From Myxococcota bacterium (GTDB lineage: Bacteria > Myxococcota_C > UBA6777), in assembly GCA_023150835.1 (NCBI GenBank), contig JAKLKB010000191.1:1-7988 (forward strand): a DNA stretch of 7,988 bases, written 5' to 3'. Within the stretch, counting starts at the first letter, position 1. Every line of letters starts with the position of its first letter. The position numbers were made by a program, and so were the translations under genes. Positions 1 through 5,406 of this stretch are shown in pieces. The notes under the pieces are model-generated. The model worked only from the letters and a program-made list of their open reading frames with translations, was not told where the DNA came from and searched no databases.

Positions 1-28
1 TGCGGTTTGTTGTAAACGCCCTGTGATT

Positions 29-59
29 GGGCAGCCACACCTGTCTGCCCCTACTTTTT
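29..59 (+). terminator. Possible intrinsic terminator of an upstream gene
   Basis: GGGCAG (29-34) can pair with CTGCCC (45-50) around a 10-nt loop, followed four bases later by a run of five T at 55-59. The stem is only 6 bp and the T-run is offset, so this is a weak candidate. If real, it would separate the cas5c promoter from the gene to the left. Confidence 0.3.
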
Positions 60-246
60 CACGTACTTCACGGACGGAACTCGTAGAAACTGTTTGCTTT
101 GAAAAAAGCAGCCGTCGAAGCGAACAGTCCGGAGCAGAAATTTCTGTCAGAAAAGTATGCGGGCAAGCGTTTTCTTTTGCGTAAGGTGTTGTCAAGAAGC
201 CATCGCTTTTTTTGCTCTGGTTGTTTTTGTTCTTTTCCATCGAATA

Positions 247-254
247 AAGGAGAG
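247..254 (+). promoter_or_regulatory. Ribosome binding site of cas5c
   Basis: AAAGGAGA lies 5 bases before the ATG at 260, a strong Shine-Dalgarno at normal spacing. It fixes the cas5c start. Confidence 0.8.
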
Positions 255-259
255 AAACG

Positions 260-970
260 ATGTCCGATGTGTTTACACCTGTATCGGTGAAAGTATGGGG
301 TGACTATGCTTGTTTTACTCGACCTGAGATGAAGGTCGAACGTGTTTCTTATGATGTGATGACTCCTTCGGCTGCGCGGGGGATCTTGGAGGCGATCTTT
401 TGGAAGCCAGAGTTTGAGTGGCAAGTTCGACGGATCAGCGTTCTGCGACCGCTGCGGCGTTTTTCGATGACGCGCAATGAGGTGAGTTCTGTGATCAGCG
501 CCAAGGCAGCAAGAAAGTGGGAAACAGAAGGACTCGGTGGCTACACGGCGGATCAAGATCGAACACAACGGCACAGCTTGGTTTTGCGTGATGTCGCTTA
601 TCTGATCGAGGCCGAAGTGGTCCCTTATGAGCGGGATGCTGGTCTTTTTGCGAAATACCGCGAGCAGTTTCGCCGCCGCGTGGCGCACGGGCAATGCTTT
701 CGCACGCCTTATCTTGGATGCCGCGAGTTTTCCGCCTCTTTTGGACCGCCCGAAGATTCCGATATCCCCATCGATCTTTCGATGGAGATGGGCCGAATGT
801 TGTTTGATTTGTGCTATGTCCGTAGCGGGAAAAAACAAGGCGAAGCCATCCCGTTTTTTTTCCAATCAGCCCTTCACAAGGGTGTGATGGAGATCGATCC
901 TACCCTTTACAAAAAAACCGATGTCCCTCCACCCAAACGTCTTCGTCGAGCCGCTCTTGGCGATGAGTGA
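260..970 (+). CDS. cas5c: Cas5c (Cas5d), pre-crRNA endoribonuclease of type I-C Cascade
   Basis: This 236-residue protein is a RAMP-fold Cas5 of the I-C subtype, which in this subtype replaces Cas6: it cuts pre-crRNA at the 3' base of the repeat stem and stays bound to the 5' handle in Cascade. Recognisable family stretches are GDYACFTRPEMKVERVSYDV (14-33), MTPSAARGILEAI (34-46), the RTQRHSLVLRDVAYLIEA block (101-118) and CFRTPYLGCREF (146-157). The R104-H105 pair may correspond to the catalytic Lys-His pair of Bacillus halodurans Cas5d, by position only. The length is normal. The C-terminal tail (222-236) is basic and Pro-rich. The start has a strong ribosome binding site. The gene is first in the visible operon and its stop codon lies inside the first copy of a 38-bp direct repeat. 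The repeats downstream have exactly the stem and 11-nt tail expected of a Cas5c substrate. Confidence 0.96.
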   Translation: MSDVFTPVSVKVWGDYACFTRPEMKVERVSYDVMTPSAARGILEAIFWKPEFEWQVRRISVLRPLRRFSMTRNEVSSVISAKAARKWETEGLGGYTADQDRTQRHSLVLRDVAYLIEAEVVPYERDAGLFAKYREQFRRRVAHGQCFRTPYLGCREFSASFGPPEDSDIPIDLSMEMGRMLFDLCYVRSGKKQGEAIPFFFQSALHKGVMEIDPTLYKKTDVPPPKRLRRAALGDE

Positions 971-1068
971 CACCGAGTACACCTGATCGAAGGTCCACAC
1001 GATCCATCCGCATCTCGATCCCCTCGGCCCCTTGGCGAGGAGTGACACCGAGTATACTTGATCGAAGG
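956..1068 (+). repeat. 38-bp direct repeat pair at the cas5c-cas8c junction
   Basis: Copy 1 is 956-993 and copy 2 is 1031-1068; they match at 35 of 38 positions and start 75 bp apart. Both begin CTTGGCGA, continue through GAGTGACACCGAGTA and end TGATCGAAGG. Copy 1 contains the last cas5c codons and its TGA stop; copy 2 carries a matching out-of-use TGA and ends in the AAGG of the cas8c ribosome binding site. The 37 bp before each copy are only weakly alike. The simplest reading is an old duplication of the cas5c tail that lengthened the gap to cas8c to 106 bp. Confidence 0.85.
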
Positions 1069-1070
1069 AG
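1065..1070 (+). promoter_or_regulatory. Ribosome binding site of cas8c
   Basis: AAGGAG, 6 bases before the ATG at 1077, sits at the end of the second direct-repeat copy. It decides the cas8c start. Confidence 0.8.
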
Positions 1071-1076
1071 TTCCCC

Positions 1077-3212
1077 ATGTTGTTGCAAAGATTGTGGGAG
1101 CTGCGAGAGCAGCTTGGCGATGATTACGATACACCCGAATCTTACAAGAAGCGCGACGTCCACTTCGCTGTAGAGATCGACAAAGAAGGCCATTTCCTTG
1201 ATATCTCGCGGCTTGGTGAGGCCAACGGAAAGAACCAAGCCTTGAAGATCGCGACTCCCGATAACAGCAATCGCGGAGGAAAAGAGCCTCCCCCGTTCCT
1301 CTTTGTGGACAAGCCTCAATATGTGCTTGCTGTGCTCGATCCCAAAGAAAAAGCCAAAGCCCTCAGCCCCGAAAAGGCCCATCAACTGTTCGTCCAACTC
1401 GTCCTCGATCTTGTCAAGGGGAAGGGGACGTGGAAGGGCTGCTCCTCTAACGACGAGGGTTATGTGCTGCTGCAAGCGGCTGTGGAGTTCTTGTGCGGAG
1501 AACAGCGACAACGCGCAACCGACGAGCTGAGCAAGCGTTATGCGGATCGCGACCTGCCAGACAAAACACAGCAGGTGTACGAAAAGCACCAACATCCCGA
1601 AAAAAACAGCTTCTTTGCCTTACGTGTGGATGGCCTGTGGCTGCATGACCTACCCTGTGCAAGGGCGTTTTGGGCGTGCCTCTGTCGCGAGGCGTCGGCC
1701 ACAAAGAAGCCATCCTCAAAAGCCAAAAAAGCCGCTGCTCCCGACCCAAACGAAGCTTCTTTTGAGGACGCTTCCTGCGATGTCTCCGCTGCAAATGAAA
1801 GCAGCGAACTTTTCCAATCCCTTCAACCTGATACGGGCGAGCTTTTCCAAACCAGCGACACGGACGACGCTGTCGCGCCAGAGACCGACAAAAACGCCAA
1901 GAAAAAAACCAAGGCGACCAAAGCAAAAGCCAGCGCCCAAAGCGAAGAAGAGGTGGCCCCTGTGCTGCCTTGCTTGGTCACGGGTGAAGTGGCCCCGATC
2001 GCTCGGCTGCATGACGCGGTCCGCTTGGGTGGGCAACCTTGTCAGATCGTGTCCGCAAACAGCGACGCTTTTGTCTCTTACGGACACAAACAAGCCTATA
2101 CATCGCCCGTTTCGCAAGATGCAATGAAGGCGTACACCGAATCCTTGCGTTATCTGCTTGAAAGGCCGAACAATCGGGCTTTTGTAGGAGAAACGGGCTA
2201 TGTGTTTTGGGCCAAACGCGGAGGTCAGGGCCTGCCGATCGATATCTTTGAAGAGGTTCAGCCCGAGCAAGTCCGAGCATTGTTGCAGTCTGCATTTTCC
2301 GGAAAAAAGCAAGACGTCGATGAGCTCCAACAGTCCGAATTTTACGCCGTTGCGTTGCGCTCCAACCAAAAGCGCATGATCGTCCGTGACTATCTCGAAA
2401 CCACGCTCGAACAAGTCCAACACCACCTCAAACGCTGGTTTGAAGGCCACGCCATCCTCTTCTCTTTGGACTCCGGCAGCCCCCCAGAGGCTTTGCGCTA
2501 CTTTGGTCTCAAACGCCTTGCTTCCGCCTTTACACGCAACGCCACCGGCGAATTCAAAGAGATGGAAAAGCTCTCTCCTTTGATCCTTGACGCGCTGTTC
2601 CACGCGGCACTTACCGGACGACCTTTGCCGCTGTCCTTGCTTGTTCAGCTTTTGCAACGCATCCGAAACGATGGGGCTCTTTTCCAAACGCCCCAACGGG
2701 CCGCACTTTTGCGCATGATCCTTAACGCACACCACGCTACGGAGGTTCCTATGAACGCTGCTCTCGATCCCCAACAACACCAACCCGCTTATCTTTGCGG
2801 CCGCTTGTTTGCCGTCCTCGAAGATCTGCAACGTGCCGCACTCGGTAAGACCAATTCCACCATCGCCGATCGCTTTATGGGCACGGCTTCTTCTGCTCCC
2901 GCTTCGGTCTTTGGCCGCCTGCTGCGTGGCGCACAGCCTCACCTCCAATCGCTGCGCAAAACCAACGAACCCGCCTATTTCGCCCTACAAGACCGTATCG
3001 CAGACATCTTGCAGCATCTTCCCTCCTTCCCGATGTTGCTCGATCTCAAAGAACAAGGCACTTTTTCCCTTGGCTATTATCACCAACGTCATCAGACTCG
3101 TGCTGAGATCCGCGAACGAAAAGAGCTGAAGGCGTTGGCAAACTTGATCGATGCTTCGTCCTCCAATACTGCATCCTCCGATGAGACTGCTTCGAAACAC
3201 GAAACGGCTTGA
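1077..3212 (+). CDS. cas8c: Cas8c (Csd1), large subunit of type I-C Cascade, with a low-complexity insertion
   Basis: This 711-residue protein is the I-C large subunit, which recognises the PAM and opens target DNA. Family marks are the N-terminus MLLQRLWELREQL, the CLVTGEVAPIARLH block (299-312), NSDAFVSYGHKQAYTSPVS (328-346), YVFWAKR (375-381), and the C-terminal part with AYLCGRLFAVLE (571-582), TIADRFMGTASSAPASVFGR (595-614) and FSLGYYHQR (663-671). Csd1 proteins are usually about 570-640 residues. The excess is a Lys/Ala/Ser/Asp/Glu-rich stretch at about 205-293, between AFWACLCREAS and the CLVTGE block, which looks disordered, plus a Ser/Thr-rich tail (693-711). The flanks stay in frame and conserved, so it is not a frameshift. 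The gene lies 106 bp after cas5c, and its 3' part doubles as the cas11c gene. Confidence 0.95.
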   Translation: MLLQRLWELREQLGDDYDTPESYKKRDVHFAVEIDKEGHFLDISRLGEANGKNQALKIATPDNSNRGGKEPPPFLFVDKPQYVLAVLDPKEKAKALSPEKAHQLFVQLVLDLVKGKGTWKGCSSNDEGYVLLQAAVEFLCGEQRQRATDELSKRYADRDLPDKTQQVYEKHQHPEKNSFFALRVDGLWLHDLPCARAFWACLCREASATKKPSSKAKKAAAPDPNEASFEDASCDVSAANESSELFQSLQPDTGELFQTSDTDDAVAPETDKNAKKKTKATKAKASAQSEEEVAPVLPCLVTGEVAPIARLHDAVRLGGQPCQIVSANSDAFVSYGHKQAYTSPVSQDAMKAYTESLRYLLERPNNRAFVGETGYVFWAKRGGQGLPIDIFEEVQPEQVRALLQSAFSGKKQDVDELQQSEFYAVALRSNQKRMIVRDYLETTLEQVQHHLKRWFEGHAILFSLDSGSPPEALRYFGLKRLASAFTRNATGEFKEMEKLSPLILDALFHAALTGRPLPLSLLVQLLQRIRNDGALFQTPQRAALLRMILNAHHATEVPMNAALDPQQHQPAYLCGRLFAVLEDLQRAALGKTNSTIADRFMGTASSAPASVFGRLLRGAQPHLQSLRKTNEPAYFALQDRIADILQHLPSFPMLLDLKEQGTFSLGYYHQRHQTRAEIRERKELKALANLIDASSSNTASSDETASKHETA
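2741..2745 (+). promoter_or_regulatory. Internal ribosome binding site for cas11c within cas8c
   Basis: GGAGG lies 5 bases before an in-frame ATG at 2751, deep inside cas8c. It is as strong as the site of any gene in the operon, and it precedes exactly the region where other I-C systems initiate Cas11c. Confidence 0.75.
2751..3212 (+). CDS. cas11c: Cas11c, small subunit translated from an internal start in cas8c
   Basis: In characterised type I-C systems the small subunit is not a separate gene but an in-frame product of the 3' end of cas8c, started from an internal ribosome binding site. Here the ATG at codon 559 of cas8c follows GGAGG at 5-base spacing and would give a 153-residue protein. 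Its spacer sequence (GTTCCT) resembles those before cas8c and cas7c. The product covers the conserved C-terminal Csd1 domain, from just before AYLCGRLFAVLE through FSLGYYHQRHQTRAEIRERKE to the Ser/Thr-rich tail. It is predicted largely helical and should line the Cascade belly, stabilising crRNA and displaced DNA strand. Its length is somewhat above the usual 120-130 residues because of the tail. Other Met codons nearby (545, 601) lack such a site. The mechanism is known for the subtype; use of this start here is inferred. Confidence 0.78.
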   Translation: MNAALDPQQHQPAYLCGRLFAVLEDLQRAALGKTNSTIADRFMGTASSAPASVFGRLLRGAQPHLQSLRKTNEPAYFALQDRIADILQHLPSFPMLLDLKEQGTFSLGYYHQRHQTRAEIRERKELKALANLIDASSSNTASSDETASKHETA

Positions 3213-3295
3213 TCTGTTTTTTTCTCTCGATATCTGTCAGAATCCTTTTGTTTCAGACGTTCTTTTTCGTAGAGTGACGCGGTTGGATTTGTTTT

Positions 3296-3422
3296 GTGGG
3301 GCTTTGCCCCACGCCCCACAAGGGAGCATCGCTCCCTTGACCCTGTATCGGCGAAGAGATTACTGGTTTTTCAAACCAACCACTCTGTCGCTTGAGTGGC
3401 GTGAACACGGGTTTTTTCCACC
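3296..3422 (+). repeat. Structured intergenic element, copy A (before cas7c)
   Basis: The element is a series of inverted repeats. GTGGGGC/GCCCCAC (3296-3312) has a TTT loop. CAAGGGAGC/GCTCCCTTG (3319-3339) is a perfect 9-bp stem with an ATC loop. TGGTTT/AAACCA (3364-3378) and CCACTC/GAGTGG (3380-3399) follow, and CGTG/CACG around AA (3400-3409) is next to a six-T run at 3412-3417. It shares CGAAGAGA, the 14-mer ACTCTGTCGCTTGA (3382-3395), GAAC and TTTCCAC, in the same order, with the element before cas4. The function is unknown: a REP-like or miniature mobile repeat, or an RNA element acting on the operon transcript, are both possible. Confidence 0.65.
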
Positions 3423-3510
3423 GCATCACTCTTATCAAGATCGCGCTTGCTATCGGTAAATATGGTGCCTTCGGCTCGTATGAGCCTCTTCACTTTTTAT
3501 GACACAACAC

Positions 3511-3516
3511 GGAGAG
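3511..3516 (+). promoter_or_regulatory. Ribosome binding site of cas7c
   Basis: GGAGAG is 5 bases before the ATG at 3522. It favours this start over an in-frame ATG at 3447, which lacks a site and would add 25 unconserved residues. Confidence 0.8.
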
Positions 3517-3521
3517 TTCCC

Positions 3522-4427
3522 ATGACAAAGCATTACCTCGACCCCAACAAACGCCATGACGCTGTTCTTCTTTTCGATGTCCAAGATGGAAATCCCAACG
3601 GCGATCCCGATGCCGGCAACCTCCCCCGCGTCGACCCCGAAACCATGCACGGCATCGTCACCGACGTTTGTCAAAAGCGAAAAGTCCGCAATTTCGTCGA
3701 CTACGCACGCGGAAAACAACCTCGCTTCAAGATCTACGTCCAAGAAGGTGCTGTTCTCAACGCCCAACACGCTCGTGCCTATCTCGACGAAGACAACGCC
3801 ATCCGCTCGTACCTCAAAGGCAATGCTCCAAACTTTAAAACGGAAAAGCAGTCCCCCGATGTCACCGAGAAAGCTCGGATCTGGATGTGCCAAAACTTCT
3901 ACGATGTCCGTATGTTTGGCGCGGTGATGTCGATGGGCGTCAACTGTGGTCAGGTCCGTGGGCCCTTGCAGTTCACTTTTGCCCGCTCTATCGACCCGAT
4001 CACTCCGCTTGATATCTCGATCACCCGCATGGCCGTCACCAAAGAAGAAGAAAAAGACAAAGAGCGTACGATGGGCCGCAAAGCCATGATTCCTTATGGT
4101 CTCTATCGTTCTCACGTCTTTTTCTCTCCACACCAAGCCCAAGATACCGGTGTCCAAACCGAAGATCTCGAAGTCTTTTGGGATGCTTTGCTGCAAATGT
4201 GGGAAGTCGATCGTTCCGCATCACGCGGTATGATGGCTTGTCGTGGCTTGGTGATCTTTTCGCATGATTCTCCTCTCGGAAAAGCCCCTGCGCACCAGCT
4301 CTTTGCTCGCTTGCAGATCCAACGCAAACAAGGTGTCGCAACCCCCCGTTCCTTCGCTGATTACGCCGTCTCTCTCGATCAAAGCGACCTTCCCCAAGGC
4401 GTCCATCTTTCCGTCTTGACCCTTTAA
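3522..4427 (+). CDS. cas7c: Cas7c (Csd2), crRNA-binding backbone subunit of type I-C Cascade
   Basis: This 301-residue RAMP protein polymerises along the crRNA to form the Cascade backbone. Very clear Csd2 signatures are HDAVLLFDVQDGNPNGDPDA (12-31), LPRVDPETMHGIVTDVCQKR (34-53), YDVRMFGAVMSMG (127-139), ITRMAVTKEEEKDKERTMGR (167-186) and IPYGLYRSHVFFSP (190-203). The stretch DALLQMWEVDRSASRGMMAC (221-240) and LGKAPAHQLFARL (252-264) complete the C-terminal half. The length is close to the usual 285-295 with a slightly longer C-terminus. The start at 3522 fits both the conserved N-terminus and the ribosome binding site. The gene is isolated by 309 bp upstream and 300 bp downstream, both gaps bearing related structured elements; since many Cas7 copies are needed per complex, separate control of its message is conceivable but unproven. 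Confidence 0.97.
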   Translation: MTKHYLDPNKRHDAVLLFDVQDGNPNGDPDAGNLPRVDPETMHGIVTDVCQKRKVRNFVDYARGKQPRFKIYVQEGAVLNAQHARAYLDEDNAIRSYLKGNAPNFKTEKQSPDVTEKARIWMCQNFYDVRMFGAVMSMGVNCGQVRGPLQFTFARSIDPITPLDISITRMAVTKEEEKDKERTMGRKAMIPYGLYRSHVFFSPHQAQDTGVQTEDLEVFWDALLQMWEVDRSASRGMMACRGLVIFSHDSPLGKAPAHQLFARLQIQRKQGVATPRSFADYAVSLDQSDLPQGVHLSVLTL

Positions 4428-4555
4428 TCGCTCGCCATTTTCGTCTTCTGATCGTTGCCCCGCTCTCTCTGCCCCTTCCTTCTCTTGCTGCTTTTTTCGG
4501 ATGGATGCGACGTCATCGTTTCATTTTCTCCGAACGACGCCGAGTCGCGTCTTGT

Positions 4556-4678
4556 TGGGGGTCCCCTTCACCCCGCTGCCTTCGTGCAGCTCTCTTGCCC
4601 TCGTTGGGCCGAAGAGAACGAGGTTTCTCACTCCGACGACTCTGTCGCTTGAACCGCCGAGAACTCGGCGGTTTCCAC
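4556..4678 (+). repeat. Structured intergenic element, copy B (before cas4)
   Basis: This element is related to the one before cas7c. It holds a GGGGGTCCCC palindrome (4557-4566), GCTGC/GCAGC (4575-4590), CCTCGTT/AACGAGG (4599-4623) and a near-perfect palindrome, AACCGCCGAG (4652-4661) and CTCGGCGGTT (4664-4673), separated only by AA. The 14-mer ACTCTGTCGCTTGA (4639-4652) is identical to copy A, and CGAAGAGA, GAAC, CGG and TTTCCAC fall at matching places. The final hairpin keeps an AA centre while the paired arms differ from copy A, which suggests that the pairing is conserved rather than the bases. The function is unknown. Confidence 0.65.
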
Positions 4679-4714
4679 TTCGCTCGTTTTTTGATCACCG
4701 TGCTCGTTTTACCA

Positions 4715-4722
4715 GAAAGGAA
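4715..4722 (+). promoter_or_regulatory. Ribosome binding site of cas4
   Basis: AGAAAGGA..., with AAGG at 4717-4720, is 7 bases before the ATG at 4728. It is weaker than the Cascade gene sites. Confidence 0.65.
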
Positions 4723-4727
4723 CAGCG

Positions 4728-5375
4728 ATGTCTTTTTCTACTCTTTCAGAAGTCCCTTCCACGCTTTGGTTGCCGCTTTCGGCTTTGCAAGCCTACCGAT
4801 TTTGCCCTCGTCAGAGTGCGCTGATCCATAACGAGCAGATCTTCGACGAAAATCTTTACACGCTTCGAGGGCGTTTGGAACACGAGCGCGTCCATGAAGA
4901 AGGCTTTGAGATCAAAGGTCAAACCCATCTCCATCGCGGACTACGCCTGTTTCACGATGATCTCGGGATCCACGGGGTGGCCGATCTGGTCGAGATCACT
5001 TACCAAGACCAACAGATCACCTCGATCTTTCCTGTGGAGTACAAGTACGGTCGTCGAAAACGTGAAGAACACGACGATATCCAGCTTGCTGCACAAGCAC
5101 TTTGTCTTGAATTCATGTTCCGTCTGTCTGTTCCTCTTGGGGCCATCTTCCACATCTCTTCGCATCGTCGCCGTGATGTCTCTATCGACGCCGATCTTCG
5201 GCGATCTTTGTTCGATACCATCCACGCTTTGCGGCAGATGCTCCTTTCTCAAAAAACTCCTCCTCCTGCTGCCGATCAGCGTTGTCGCCTTTGTGCGCAA
5301 GCCGATTCTTGCCTTCCTTTTGCCTCAAAAAAACTGCGCGAACATCGATCTTCTCTGCAACATCCGATCGAATGA
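4728..5375 (+). CDS. cas4: Cas4, RecB-like nuclease for prespacer processing
   Basis: This 215-residue protein is the Cas4 of I-C systems, an iron-sulfur nuclease that works with Cas1-Cas2 to trim prespacers and check their PAM. Four cysteines at 26, 186, 189 and 195 are placed as needed for the 4Fe-4S cluster: one near the N-terminus (YRFCPRQ) and the C-x2-C-x5-C group near the C-terminus. Nuclease residues are H56 in the GRLEHERVHE motif, D86 in HGVADLVE, and E104 and K106 in FPVEYKYG. QLAAQALCLE (119-128) matches the conserved Gln motif. The length is normal. A basic tail follows the last cysteine. The gene begins the adaptation module; cas1 follows 31 bp later, suggesting co-translation on one message. 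Confidence 0.95.
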   Translation: MSFSTLSEVPSTLWLPLSALQAYRFCPRQSALIHNEQIFDENLYTLRGRLEHERVHEEGFEIKGQTHLHRGLRLFHDDLGIHGVADLVEITYQDQQITSIFPVEYKYGRRKREEHDDIQLAAQALCLEFMFRLSVPLGAIFHISSHRRRDVSIDADLRRSLFDTIHALRQMLLSQKTPPPAADQRCRLCAQADSCLPFASKKLREHRSSLQHPIE

Positions 5376-5393
5376 TCGATCCTTCACCTCTTT

Positions 5394-5400
5394 GGAGAGA
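5394..5400 (+). promoter_or_regulatory. Ribosome binding site of cas1
   Basis: GGAGAGA is 6 bases before the ATG at 5407. It excludes the longer in-frame opening that extends left to 4894 through cas4. Confidence 0.8.
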
Positions 5401-5406
5401 GTCGCT

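Larger units (their letters stand above)
1..259. other. Upstream non-coding region before cas5c
   Basis: I see no convincing gene here. One forward frame is open from the left edge to a TAA at 182-184, about 60 codons. Its product is Ser/Arg-rich and I do not recognise it; it could be the tail of an upstream gene or chance. The other two frames stop within the first 26 bases, so a cas3 gene could also end at the very edge. A small hairpin, TGCTTT (95-100) and AAAGCA (105-110) around a GAAA loop, is visible. T-rich runs follow at 171-240. No promoter for the cas operon stands out enough to report. Confidence 0.5.
3213..3521. other. Structured gap between cas8c and cas7c
   Basis: This 309-bp gap has no credible gene. 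Its first 80 bases are T-rich. Positions 3296-3422 form a hairpin-rich element described separately. The last 100 bases show nothing clear apart from the cas7c ribosome binding site. A gap this long is unusual between two Cascade genes, which are commonly only tens of bases apart. Confidence 0.7.
4428..4727. other. Structured gap between cas7c and cas4
   Basis: This 300-bp gap separates the effector genes from the adaptation genes. The first 70 bases (4428-4500) are strikingly pyrimidine-rich on the + strand. Positions 4556-4678 hold the second structured element. Three short overlapping forward frames cross the region, but none has a ribosome binding site or a recognisable product, so I call no gene. 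The end carries the cas4 ribosome binding site. Confidence 0.7.

Noticed and set aside
99-290. 63-codon forward frame before and overlapping cas5c
   Set aside because: No ribosome binding site, no recognisable domain, and it runs into the cas5c start out of frame.
68-865. 265-codon open frame on the minus strand
   Set aside because: It lies antisense to cas5c and its upstream region; the product has no recognisable domain and the + strand gives clear Cas5d.
1716-2948. 410-codon open frame on the minus strand
   Set aside because: It is antisense to the well-supported cas8c gene, and its composition follows from the codon bias of that gene.
3447-3521. Upstream in-frame ATG for cas7c
   Set aside because: It has no ribosome binding site and adds 25 unconserved residues; the ATG at 3522 has GGAGAG at proper spacing and the conserved N-terminus.
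3450-4196. 248-codon open frame on the minus strand
   Set aside because: It mirrors cas7c and is not a recognisable protein.
4455-4831. Three short overlapping forward frames in the cas7c-cas4 gap
   Set aside because: They have no ribosome binding sites, low-complexity products and pass through hairpin sequence and the cas4 start.
4894-5406. Possible fusion of a 171-residue N-terminal part to Cas1
   Set aside because: The open stretch is the out-of-frame shadow of cas4. Real Cas4-Cas1 fusions carry Cas4 motifs in frame, which this does not, and ATG 5407 has its own GGAGAGA.
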